Assembly: GCF_905475465.1 (NCBI RefSeq)
Contig: NC_062252.1
Location: forward strand, 2,418,001 to 2,482,000
Direction of reading: 5' to 3'
DNA: 64,000 nt
Source: Pieris napi
Lineage: Eukaryota > Arthropoda > Insecta > Lepidoptera > Pieridae
In this document: in pieces, positions 35,908 through 44,600 of the stretch
Numbering within the stretch: the first letter of the stretch is position 1
Layout: the number at the start of each line of letters is the position of its first letter
The notes under the pieces: model-generated
Seen by the model: the letters and a program-made list of their open reading frames with translations, nothing else
What the model was told of the DNA's origin: nothing
The model's database searches: none
Program-made: the position numbers and the translations under genes

Positions 35908-36671
35908 ACACAAAAAAAATGCTTCTTGTTGAGCAAGACTTTATTGATAAACTTAAACATCAGAATGAAAATAAAGCAACACCGCAAAGTAGATTGGATT
36001 TAGAAATGGAAAAAATTATATCAAGTAAATTGGATGATCGCGAAAAATGGGCGCTTTATCTACAAATTTTACAAAGATACTTACATTACTCCATGGAAGA
36101 ACGTCAACCTCAAGAAATAACAATAACTGAAAAGGTAATAAATGATAATACTAATGAAAACCGGAACATCAATAATATAACTACTAGTGAAAATGAAAAA
36201 ATGCTAAATGTTAAACAACTCCCAACGGGTGAAGACATCGCATATGGGTTACAACCAAAAGAAATATTAAAATTAATTCCTAAAACTTATATGAGGAGGG
36301 GTGAATTATTGATGGATACAATAGTAAATAAAACAGATCAATTGCAATGGAATGAAAATGGAACAGTTTTCATTAGTGGACAAGAAATACCAGGGAGTAA
36401 TATTATAGATTTAGTGAATGACATCTTACGACCTTCGAAGAGATCTGATCCAATCGGTTGGGAAATATTCGCCAAGTTTTTAAATGATATAAATACACCG
36501 CTAACATACATTGGTAATCTGAAAAGAATCAAATATATATCTGACCTTAATAGTAAAGATAAAACATTGATTCAAGAATCACAAACTGAGGTTTCCCCAA
36601 CTCCAACACAATCTAAACACATCAATAAATTGAGAAACAAAAGTGATTGGGAGAAATGGACCCCGTATTAG
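35904..36671 (+). CDS. Conserved Polinton protein of unknown function (255 aa)
   Basis: The start overlaps the previous stop by 4 bp (ATGA). N-terminal half is charged and helical with a possible coiled coil (RLDLEMEKIISSKLDDREKW), followed by an Asn-rich low-complexity linker near 95-110. The C-terminal half is more conserved-looking: LPTGEDIAYGLQPKEILKLI, then ISGQEIPGSNIIDLVNDILR and DPIGWEIFAKFL. I recall the latter pattern from uncharacterised insect proteins linked to Polintons. No catalytic motif. Its 3' end overlaps the integrase by 25 bp. Confidence 0.75.
   Translation: MNTKKMLLVEQDFIDKLKHQNENKATPQSRLDLEMEKIISSKLDDREKWALYLQILQRYLHYSMEERQPQEITITEKVINDNTNENRNINNITTSENEKMLNVKQLPTGEDIAYGLQPKEILKLIPKTYMRRGELLMDTIVNKTDQLQWNENGTVFISGQEIPGSNIIDLVNDILRPSKRSDPIGWEIFAKFLNDINTPLTYIGNLKRIKYISDLNSKDKTLIQESQTEVSPTPTQSKHINKLRNKSDWEKWTPY
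36488..36495 (+). promoter_or_regulatory. Possible internal TATA box upstream of the integrase
   Basis: TATAAATA inside the preceding gene, about 160 bp before the integrase ATG, without a good initiator 30 bp downstream. It may be chance in AT-rich coding DNA. Confidence 0.2.
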
Positions 36672-37747
36672 AGTTACATCGCATCTATTATGATATTTCA
36701 CATCCAGCTGGTTACAGCAGTGTCAATAAGTTAACAAAGGCAATGAATGGAAAAATCTCAAAAAGTGACGTTTCAAAATGGTTGCAGTCTCAAGAAACAT
36801 ATACATTACATAAACCGGTTATAAAAAAATTCCCACGTAATAAATATATTTTATCAAATATTAATGAATTGTGGCAAGCTGATTTAAGTGATTTAAGAAC
36901 TTACATAGAATATAATGATGGATATAAATATATTTTGTGTGTTATTGACGCCTTTAGTAAGTATGCTTATGTTAGAGCAATGAAAAAGAAGGATTCATGC
37001 ACAATAAAAACGTGTTTTACTAGCATCTTTGATGAAGCTAAAACTGTTCCTAGACATATTCAATCAGACAAGGGTACGGAATTTGTATCTAAGGATGTCC
37101 AAACTTATTTAAAACGTAAAAATATAAATTATTACACTACAAATAATCCAGATATAAAGGCAAGTATAGTAGAACGATTTCAGAGAACATTGAAAATGAA
37201 AATGTGGCGTTATTTTACACATAAGAATACTTATCGCTATATAGATATTTTACAAGATTTGGTTAGTTCTTATAATCACAGTGTGCACTCTAGTATCAAG
37301 ATGAGACCATGTGATGTTAAAATGGAAAACATTATGGAAGTTTGGCGGAATTTATATTATGATGAAAAGACTTATATTTCAAGTTTAAACAAAGTACCTA
37401 AGTTTAACGTTGGTGACTATGTAAGAATTACAAAATACAAACATGTTTTTCAAAAAGGTTATGAAAGTAATTGGAGTAATGAAATTTTTATCATTACTTC
37501 GATTATAGATCGTTCCCCGTGGGTTGTATACACTTTAAACGACTTAGAAAATGAATCAATAACAGGAACTTTTTATGAAAAAGAATTACAAAAAATAACT
37601 TTTTCCCCCACTTCCGAATATAAAATTGATAAAATCATCAGATCACGTAAAAGCGGTATTAGAAAGGAAGTATTAGTTAAATGGAAAGGATATCCTAACA
37701 AATTTAATTCTTGGGTCTTACTGTCGAATATTAAAAATCTACAATGA
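36647..37747 (+). CDS. Retroviral-type integrase with C-terminal chromodomain
   Basis: A DDE-family integrase (366 aa) that inserts the element and produces the 6-bp duplication. The N-terminus has the typical Polinton IYYDISHPAGYSSVNKL and YTLHKPVIKKFPRNKY. Catalytic triad: D79 in WQADL, D141 in IQSDKGTEF, E176 in IVERFQRTLK. An SH3-like DNA-binding region follows (KFNVGDYVRITKYK). The last 40 residues (about 325-362) form a chromodomain with YKIDKIIRSR and EVLVKWKGYP, which in other integrases guides insertion to modified chromatin. The start overlaps the previous gene by 25 bp. All catalytic residues are intact. Confidence 0.95.
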   Translation: MGEMDPVLELHRIYYDISHPAGYSSVNKLTKAMNGKISKSDVSKWLQSQETYTLHKPVIKKFPRNKYILSNINELWQADLSDLRTYIEYNDGYKYILCVIDAFSKYAYVRAMKKKDSCTIKTCFTSIFDEAKTVPRHIQSDKGTEFVSKDVQTYLKRKNINYYTTNNPDIKASIVERFQRTLKMKMWRYFTHKNTYRYIDILQDLVSSYNHSVHSSIKMRPCDVKMENIMEVWRNLYYDEKTYISSLNKVPKFNVGDYVRITKYKHVFQKGYESNWSNEIFIITSIIDRSPWVVYTLNDLENESITGTFYEKELQKITFSPTSEYKIDKIIRSRKSGIRKEVLVKWKGYPNKFNSWVLLSNIKNLQ

Positions 37748-38496
37748 AGGAAAGTTTCTATTTAACTTTACTCAGCAATAGTTCCACACAATATTTCCCG
37801 GGAAATATGACATCAAATTTTTCTACAAAACTACCTAAAGCCATTACATTAGAAGGAGAATGGATGGTAGGTATAGTTGAGTTTCAATATCCCTCTACTA
37901 TGTTCTCCGTGCAAGAACATGAAAATATCATATACATAAGTAAAAAAACTACCATCAATAATGAAGAGACCACACTAATGTATAAGAACCATATACCAGC
38001 CACCAACTATGATAATTTACAAAATATTCTTATTGCTTTAAATTCGAAAGAGAAAGTTAGTTTTCGTCAGGACACCGTGTCAAAGTTTGTCTCTGTTGCA
38101 GTAAAGGATCCATCAATAATTTCACTATCTCTATCACCTAATTTGAGCTTTCAACTTGGATTTGAGCCAGATACCAATTTAGTAAATCATAATATCGGTA
38201 AACGCCCTGCTAATCTACATTTGGGGTTACCATCACAATTATTTGTGTATTGCGATATTATAGAACCACAAATTGTTGGTGATGTCATGACACCCCTATT
38301 GAGAATTATACCCTTAGATCCTGCTAAATACATATATGGTTCAAATAAAATGCATATATTTTCACCACCACATTATTTACCGGTAATGAGAAGAGAATTT
38401 GATGTTATTGAGATAGATATAAGAACAACCACGGGAAATGCGGTACCATTTCAATACGGTACATCGTGTGTGAAACTTCATTTTAAAAAAATATAA
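37744..38496 (+). CDS. Probable penton / minor capsid protein (single jelly roll)
   Basis: 250 residues, starting at an ATGA overlap with the integrase stop. It begins MKESFYLTLLSNSSTQYFP and continues FSTKLPKAITLEGEWMVGI and VEFQYPSTM, a beta-rich pattern I associate with the minor capsid (penton-base-like) protein of Polintons. Its place between integrase and the major capsid gene agrees. The single jelly-roll fold is inference from family knowledge and beta-strand-like alternation; structure prediction would be decisive. Confidence 0.75.
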   Translation: MKESFYLTLLSNSSTQYFPGNMTSNFSTKLPKAITLEGEWMVGIVEFQYPSTMFSVQEHENIIYISKKTTINNEETTLMYKNHIPATNYDNLQNILIALNSKEKVSFRQDTVSKFVSVAVKDPSIISLSLSPNLSFQLGFEPDTNLVNHNIGKRPANLHLGLPSQLFVYCDIIEPQIVGDVMTPLLRIIPLDPAKYIYGSNKMHIFSPPHYLPVMRREFDVIEIDIRTTTGNAVPFQYGTSCVKLHFKKI

Positions 38497-38515
38497 TCTA
38501 TATTTCCTTTTTAAA

Positions 38516-38977
38516 ATGTATACACCTCAAGAAACTTTTATATGTCCTTATGAACATTATTATTCGCAACAAGCTGGGTCTGGTATAAATGTAATCTACA
38601 AAGGAGCCTTACATCAACGTGGTCATGGTATCGGAAGTTTTCTTGGGGGGTTATTTCGAAGTGTGCTACCTTTACTCACTAGTGGTGCTAAGGTGATTGG
38701 AAAAGAAGCACTTAACAGCGGTATTGGGCTTTTGTCAGATGTTGTAGCTAGTCGTCCTATTAAAGAATCCATTAAAAATCGATTGAAAGAGGCTAGTTCT
38801 AACCTTAAACGCAAAGTTGATACCAAAATTGATAAACTTATGACTGGATCGGGTGTTAATAAGAGACGAAAATATTGTAATGAGCTCATTCGAGTTTCAC
38901 CCCTCAAAGTGAAAGGCGCTTCAAAGAAAACAAGGAACAAAAATATTAATATTTCCAAGGATATATTTTCAAACTAA
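38516..38977 (+). CDS. pVI-like minor virion protein with a predicted protease cleavage site
   Basis: 153 residues. A Gly-rich amphipathic segment HGIGSFLGGLFRSVLPLL near 37-54 is followed by helices (GKEALNSGIGLLSDVV) and a basic C-terminus. MTGSG at 109-113 fits the adenain consensus (M/I/L)-x-G-x-G, with cleavage predicted after S112. The released tail begins Gly-Val, continues with a KRRK basic cluster and has a cysteine at 121. That layout recalls the adenovirus pVI precursor, whose C-terminal peptide activates the protease (family knowledge). The homology itself is inference. It lies 19 bp after the penton-like gene and 5 bp before the capsid gene. Confidence 0.7.
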   Translation: MYTPQETFICPYEHYYSQQAGSGINVIYKGALHQRGHGIGSFLGGLFRSVLPLLTSGAKVIGKEALNSGIGLLSDVVASRPIKESIKNRLKEASSNLKRKVDTKIDKLMTGSGVNKRRKYCNELIRVSPLKVKGASKKTRNKNINISKDIFSN

Positions 38978-38982
38978 TCATA

Positions 38983-40296
38983 ATGTCATTTATTCATAAT
39001 CATTCATGTGAGTGCGTTAAATCTGAATTGGATCTGTTTGCTCTTCCTTCCACACAAACAAGTATCGAATATGGACACTGGATACATTACAAACCAATTT
39101 CTTCATTAAGTGATGATGGACCTATCGAATTCCAAGTACCTGGTACAGGAGATGACTACATAGACCTTTCGCATACACTACTCCATCTCAAGGCTCAAAT
39201 TAAAAATCAAGACGGTTCTGCAGTTAATGCAGCTAATGTAGTGGCACCAGTCAATAATTGGTTACATTCTTTATTTAACCAATTGGATGTTTACCTAAAC
39301 CAAAAGCTTGTGTCACCCCCAAATAATACTTATGCATATCGCGCTTTCATAGAAACTCTATTAAATTATTCATCATCCGCCAAACAATCACATTTGACAT
39401 GTGGTTTGTGGTACGAGGATACAGCTGGTAAAATGAATGAAACTAATGAGGCAAACAAGGGCTTTTACAAAAGACAACTACTTTCAAAGGATGGAAAGGA
39501 TGTTGAAATGATTGGGCATTTACATGGGGATATATTCAATCAAGATAAATTCCTCATGAACGGGGTCGAATTATCTATAAAATTAGTTAGATCGAGAGAA
39601 ACATTTAACCTCATGTCACAGAATGCAGATAATAAGTACAAAGTCTGTATAACAGATGCAACTTTAATAATACGCAGAGCAAAAATTAATCCATCAATAC
39701 TAATAGCTCATCAAAAGGTTCTTGCCACTACTACGGCTAAATATCCTATTACAAGAGGTGAAGTGAAAGTCCTGACCATACCAGCTGGTGTGCAGGGTAA
39801 AACACTGGACAATATATTTTTAGGACAGGTTCCTAAGAGATGTATTATAGGTTTTGTGAATAATACAGCATTCAACGGTAGTTATGTTAAAAATCCTTTC
39901 AACTTTGAAAATTTTGGTATTTGCTCATTTAGCCTATATATAGATGGTCAACAGATACCTTCAAAATCGTTACAACCATCATTTCCAAACGATGTATTTA
40001 CTAGCGCATACCACACCCTGTACTCAGGCACCGGTATACATTTTCTTAACGAAGGTAATGGAATATCGAGGGAACAATATTCAAATGGATACTGTTTACT
40101 AGCTTTTGATTTAACACCTGACTTGTCGGCTAACTCTAATGTGCATTGGAATCTTGTACGCCATGGTAGTGTAAGAATGGAAGTAAGATTCGAGAGCGCA
40201 TTGACTGAAACAATTAACTGTGTAGTTTACGCAGAGTTTTCAAATATTATAGAAATAGATAAGAACAGAAATGTATGTGTGGATTATAGTAGTTAA
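38983..40296 (+). CDS. Major capsid protein (double jelly roll)
   Basis: 437 residues, the main shell protein of the predicted virion. Recognised by the N-terminal region IEYGHWIHYKPISSLSDDGP and IEFQVPGTGDDYIDLSHTLL, then VNNWLHSLFNQLDVYLNQKL and MIGHLHGDIFNQDKFLMNGV, which are typical of Polinton capsid proteins. The length is close to the smaller members of the family. The last 158 codons fall inside the right inverted repeat and are therefore duplicated at 29070-29544. Poly(A) signals lie near 40330. The double jelly-roll fold is family knowledge, not directly visible. Confidence 0.92.
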   Translation: MSFIHNHSCECVKSELDLFALPSTQTSIEYGHWIHYKPISSLSDDGPIEFQVPGTGDDYIDLSHTLLHLKAQIKNQDGSAVNAANVVAPVNNWLHSLFNQLDVYLNQKLVSPPNNTYAYRAFIETLLNYSSSAKQSHLTCGLWYEDTAGKMNETNEANKGFYKRQLLSKDGKDVEMIGHLHGDIFNQDKFLMNGVELSIKLVRSRETFNLMSQNADNKYKVCITDATLIIRRAKINPSILIAHQKVLATTTAKYPITRGEVKVLTIPAGVQGKTLDNIFLGQVPKRCIIGFVNNTAFNGSYVKNPFNFENFGICSFSLYIDGQQIPSKSLQPSFPNDVFTSAYHTLYSGTGIHFLNEGNGISREQYSNGYCLLAFDLTPDLSANSNVHWNLVRHGSVRMEVRFESALTETINCVVYAEFSNIIEIDKNRNVCVDYSS

Positions 40297-40328
40297 GCAA
40301 TCACTTATGTAATTATTATGATATTAAG

Positions 40329-40340
40329 AATAATAAAATA
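40329..40340 (+). terminator. Polyadenylation signal after the capsid gene
   Basis: AATAATAAAA about 35 bp after the capsid stop. Confidence 0.5.
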
Positions 40341-40446
40341 TAATGTAATCGAATATGACATGGTTTTTATTTACCTTCATTACTTTTTTTACAAAGAGAC
40401 TCATTACTTATGTTGAGATCATATTATGTGTGTTTAAATACATTGG

Positions 40447-40483
40447 TATAAATATGAATTGATAGTAATAAATGTAGTCAGTA
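40447..40483 (+). promoter_or_regulatory. TATA box and initiator of the protease gene
   Basis: TATAAATAT at 40447-40455 and AGTCAGT near 40477-40483, about 30 bp apart and 40 bp before the ATG at 40523. TCAGT is the arthropod initiator consensus. Confidence 0.65.
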
Positions 40484-40522
40484 AAAGAGTGAAAGAGTAG
40501 GGGAGTAAACGCGTATTAAAGT

Positions 40523-40966
40523 ATGAACACACTAGAAGTGCAAATGAGTCTTCGTAGAATACATCCCAGCCTCCAGAGCAACGTATATCCTTCAAATCGA
40601 TTGCCGATGTATGCTCAGGTGCCAGCACTTATCATATGCAATCTTGACCCTGATTCACAGCCGGGGTCTCATTGGGTGGCTATTCATATAAACGTCGAAA
40701 GAGTTGGGGAATACTTTGATTCGTTTGGACGTAAACCTATTGAAGCAATAGAAGGATTTTTAAGGAGGAATTGTTGCATGTGGAGATACAATAACCTTAC
40801 GGTTCAGGATTACCTATCGGCGGTGTGCGGAGAGTACTGTTTGGTATACATATATTACAAGTTCAGGGGGATGAGATTAGAAGACTTCCTTAGAAATTTT
40901 ACGAGTGACTCAGAGAACAATGATACGGTGCTAGTAAATTTGTATAGAAATATAATGGACATATAA
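40523..40966 (+). CDS. Adenain-type cysteine protease, right copy
   Basis: 147 residues. Matures virion proteins in adenoviruses and, by homology, in Polintons. Catalytic layout: H50 in GSHWVAIH, D66 in GEYFDSFG, Q95 and C102 in VQDYLSAVCGEYC. The 7-residue Q-to-Cys spacing is the one expected for the family, so C102 rather than C106 is the nucleophile. It is somewhat shorter than adenoviral proteases (near 200). It has its own promoter and poly(A) signals (AATAAA overlapping the stop near 40966, and again near 40986). A predicted substrate lies two genes upstream. A second identical copy is at 28400-28843. Confidence 0.95.
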   Translation: MNTLEVQMSLRRIHPSLQSNVYPSNRLPMYAQVPALIICNLDPDSQPGSHWVAIHINVERVGEYFDSFGRKPIEAIEGFLRRNCCMWRYNNLTVQDYLSAVCGEYCLVYIYYKFRGMRLEDFLRNFTSDSENNDTVLVNLYRNIMDI

Positions 40967-41476
40967 ATAAAAGAATAATACCTGGAATAAAAATGTTTTA
41001 TTTAAATATGTAACCCTTACATCTAATTTTATTATAGATAATGGTGTTAATGTAGGTATATTTATTGTTGTTTGCTTAGACCCGTAGGTAAGGTTAGGTT
41101 AGATATAGTTTATTATATTATATTATTCTATTTTTCTTTTAGAGCCATAGATCGGGTTAGTGAATGTAGGAAAGTAGATAACGATGCATTCGTACTGAGT
41201 CATTAAGTAATTAGATAATGAGTGGGGATTTCGTGCAGGAAATAGTAACTGATAAGGTGGTGATTAGTAAGTAATTAGCAAGGTTTTGGGAAAGCTATCT
41301 CTGGAACGGTTAGAGCTATCAGTTCAGGAGTGAGTGCATTCGACTCCGCACGTCCTGTTTAGTGGGGTTAGAGTACAAACTTTTTTTTTTTTTTTTTTTT
41401 TAGGCGGGCGCTGCCTCCGAAACAGCTTTTTTTACCGAAGCAGTGGGTGAGGCAGTGCCCGGGAATCCATACTACT

Positions 41477-41482
41477 TCAGCT
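41477..41482. repeat. Polinton target site duplication, right (TCAGCT)
   Basis: Exact repeat of the left flank at 27884-27889. Confidence 0.95.
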
Positions 41483-41491
41483 ATACTAAAA

Positions 41492-41994
41492 GGGGCCGTT
41501 CAAATATTACGGAGGCTACACAATAGGAGGGGGGGTCTTTGATTTTCTTATTTGGTGATTACGTGAACAGTTTTTTTTAAAGGCAATTCACACCAATTGA
41601 CCTAGTCCCATGCTAAGCTGGTGAAGCTTGTGTTATGGATACTAGGCAACGGATATACATACATATTATAGATAGATAGACATAAATACATATTTAAACA
41701 CCCAAGACCTAAGCACAACACCAAATGCTCATCAGATCGATGTTCGTCTCAGCCGGGGATCGAACTCGGGACCCATGGATTCGCAGTCAGGGGTACTAAC
41801 CACTAGACCAATGAGGCGTCATACAGAATTGTTTCCTTGTTTACGAAAAACTAAATGCATTTTCCAGGATTCCTAAAAAAAATATTACGTTTATGTACTG
41901 TTAGTTTTGAGAGCTTTGCCTACTTTTGCTGACAAGATGAAGGGTGGGGTCATAAATTGAAATAAATCTGCTTACGTAATACTTGGACGGCCCC
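41492..41994. mobile_element. MITE with GGGGCCGT ends, interrupted by a SINE
   Basis: The left end 'ggggccgttcaaatattacg' pairs with the reverse complement of the right end ('ggggccgtccaagtattacg'), 18 of 20 positions. It starts only 9 bp after the right Polinton target duplication. A tRNA-derived SINE occupies its middle. Flanks aaaa / aaat are uninformative and the superfamily is not assigned. Confidence 0.75.
41585..41822 (-). repeat. tRNA-derived SINE (family S2)
   Basis: On the minus strand, A box 'tggtctagtggttagtaccc' and B box 'gagttcgatccccg' form a tRNA-like head near 41740-41815. The body contains 'aacacccaagacctaag'. It differs from family S1 in head and body. Confidence 0.7.
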
Positions 41995-42315
41995 AAATGA
42001 ATAGTTAAAGAACACTTTTTATTAATGACAGGATAAAAAAGATGTCAAAGAGAGTATCGACTCAGTTAAGTGTAAGGATATTGTTTAAATGAAGTGTTAG
42101 GACTACTTTAGTATTTTTTTAGTGACGTTTATAAGTTTTGATATTTTGATTTGATTTTCATACAAGGCATTGCGCAGATTGCATCTTTCTATGATTATTA
42201 TTTTGTCAAGGAGATCCTTTGTGCTTCGTCGAGATGATTGTTTCGCCTACAGGGAATGCATTGAATTGTGAATGTTTGCTCAGCCGGACTGAGGGGAACA
42301 TATTAACGTTATACT

Positions 42316-42338
42316 ATATATATATATATATTATATAG
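42316..42338. repeat. (TA)n microsatellite
   Basis: A run of alternating T and A near 42316-42338. A similar run lies at 23483-23502. Confidence 0.7.
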
Positions 42339-42879
42339 GTATTCAATATGAATACTCACACATATTTGATACCACTAAATTATTGCTTATCTTCTTCCCT
42401 AGTTATTAAGGTTGATAAAATAGGTAATTATTACTTCATTGAACTTAGTTATAATATTTTAAAAGTTACTTTATATTATTTTATTTACCCTTTATATATA
42501 TGTATTTCTGTTACTTTAAATAAAAAGCTATACTAAATAACGAGCTAGTTGAACAATAGTTCTTTGTTGGTGAAAATGTTTCCTTATCGTTCGTAAAAAT
42601 TGCCCAGTTTCCTAACAAGGAGATACCACACGATCGATTCTTTCCTGTCCGTAAACTTTGAGGGTTCCTTAAAATTGTTGAGTTTTATTTGTTTTACTTA
42701 TAAGGGTGAACCATTTATAGTAACACTAAAAATTCTTTCATAACAGATACTAATTAAACTGGTTTCTTTATAGATTGGTTTAAACCTTGTATCTTTAAAA
42801 TAGACTAGATAGATAGATTTAACAGATAGGGACATTCAAGATGTAGTGTTGGATGTAAATGTTACGAATATTATGGACT

Positions 42880-43243
42880 GCAAAAGGAACCAATATGTCC
42901 ATTCTCAGTTGATCTTTAGTTGCTCTATAGATCACTACAACACTATCAACTATCATTTGCAAACGGGTGCTTAGCTACTTTGGCCATATTGCCATTATAA
43001 AGCTATAATATCATGGTAATGGTAGGGAGGAGTGATGGCAGGAGAAGTTGGGGTCGATCGCCTACCCGTTGGTCTGACCAAATTAAGACAATTATGGGTC
43101 TCAACATCTCTAATGCGCTGACACAAGCTGAGAATAGAGTGATGCGGAGGCAGCATGACGCCTATCGGTTAGGGCTTCTTAAGACAGGCAAGACTTTCAG
43201 CTATGAAGACTTCAAAGAAGATTCTTTAAAATTGCACTGGTAC
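42880..43243 (+). pseudogene. LINE ORF2 C-terminal remnant (RTE-like)
   Basis: Reading with the plus strand: RVLSYFGHIA near 42963-42992, then GRRSWGRSPTRWSDQIK and ALTQAENRVMRRQ. The pattern '(L)xxxGHI...GRxxxGRxxxRWxDxI...AxxRxxWR' is the C-terminus of RTE-type retrotransposon polymerases. There is no catalytic core and frames are broken, so it is dead. Confidence 0.65.
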
Positions 43244-43434
43244 TAATTGTTTCATCCACACGATCTAAGTACTTAGTTCATAGCTGCAAAGAACCTTCTA
43301 GAAAGTCTTGAATCAAAATAAAATATCATTGACTCTCTCTAAAGATCTTATGTAAATATTAATTGTTACTTTTTCCCATTCTTCCACAGATTAAAAGTAG
43401 ATATCTACTTGGCACATAAAAAAAATAAAACGGT

Positions 43435-43680
43435 GGTGCTACGACCTGAGGGCCAAACCGGCCGACAGATGATCATTTGTCAATTTAATAGGCAAGTAGG
43501 TGATCAGCCTCCTGTGCCTGACACACGCCGTCGAATTTTTGGGTCTATGGCAAGCCGGTTTCCTTCACCATTTGATCGAATATTAAATGATCACATAGAA
43601 AGAAAGTGCACATCTGGGGACAGCACCTACGACCTCAGGCATGAGACGCTCGGTGAAGCCACTAGGCCAACACTGCTCAA
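43435..43680 (-). repeat. tRNA-derived SINE (family S1), antisense
   Basis: 'aataggcaagtaggtgatca', 'gacacacgccgtcgaatttt' and 'gccactaggccaacactgct' (the A box reversed). It is near full length but the B box region is mutated. Confidence 0.75.
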
Positions 43681-44539
43681 GATATGTTCACTAGTTACAT
43701 ATATACGTAAACGGTGTGAAAATATTAAATGTCAAACGATACTTAATATCCGAGCTCTATCTAATAATAGTTATTATACGAGTCATACCAATAGAAACTG
43801 AATTCTGAAAGCAGAGAGAAAGATTTCTAATTTAAACCAATAAATTTCGCTAATCCAAATCTCTTGGTTAACCCAATTCTTATTTGTAATCCCAGTATAT
43901 ATGACCGGAGAGGATTCTCTCAGATTATAGGATTAATTGAATTTCTTCGTAACAGTATTTAATGAAAATTAATTTTCCTTTTATTCAACTCATGCTCGGA
44001 TAGGTTTTATTAATATTTTAAGGTAATGTAGTATTCATATATGTATGATGAAAGTCTTATGTATTTTAGGAGAAAGCATTTTGCATACAAGTAACAATTT
44101 ATTTTATTAATTTAAATTTCATGTATTTTTACATTTGTGTTATGACTTGGAGGCGTGAAAGGTTGATCTCTACTTGCCTATTTAGACAAAAACACTATTT
44201 TATTTTCCACTCATTATATATATTCCTTTTTATAGTTTTATAATTCTTCAGGAATTTATGTCTTTGTCTTTCAATCCCCTAATGTTTTTAATTACTTGAA
44301 ATCACATAGTAATCCTTTATTCTGTTTCACATCTGTTCACAAACATATGTCTGAACACATGACTTAGTGAGATTTTAAACCAGTATTGAGTAATACCATT
44401 TGCATTGTCAGGGAATATGAAGATCAATTACCAGGAAATTATAAGTTACACGTTATCCGTCATTCAAAAATACATTAGCTCGACAGAATCTTTGTAATTA
44501 TTGGATAATTCACAATTTTTGGTGTAAGTTTGACGCGAT

Positions 44540-44600
44540 TTTTTATTGAACAGCGGACAAACGGGCACTCACGTGATGTTAAGTGATAAAAAAATAAAAA
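44540..44600 (-). repeat. LINE 3' terminus (family L1), very short
   Basis: 'acaaacgggcactcacgtga' and 'tgttaagtgat', then A-rich sequence. Confidence 0.5.

Larger units (their letters stand above)
27890..41476. mobile_element. Complete Polinton/Maverick element (13,587 bp)
   Basis: A large self-synthesising DNA transposon related to adintoviruses. Termini are AGTAGTATGG...CCATACTACT, matching the AG...CT ends of the family, with a 6-bp target duplication. Terminal inverted repeats are 1,655 bp on each side. Gene order on the + strand: 154-aa unknown, PolB, packaging ATPase, 111-aa unknown, 255-aa unknown, integrase, penton-like, pVI-like, major capsid, protease. The left repeat carries a second protease and a truncated capsid gene on the minus strand. 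All main frames are open. The equal repeat lengths, including a 21-nt A/T run of the same size in both, suggest a recent insertion or recent homogenisation. Confidence 0.97.
39822..41476. repeat. Polinton right terminal inverted repeat (1,655 bp)
   Basis: Inverted partner of 27890-29544. It begins inside the capsid gene, contains the protease gene and its promoter, then about 500 bp of non-coding DNA, a run of 21 T at 41381-41401 and the terminal CCATACTACT. Confidence 0.95.

Noticed and set aside
38623..38958. 111-codon frame antisense to the pVI-like gene
   Set aside because: A shadow frame of a compact coding array, with no start context or homology.
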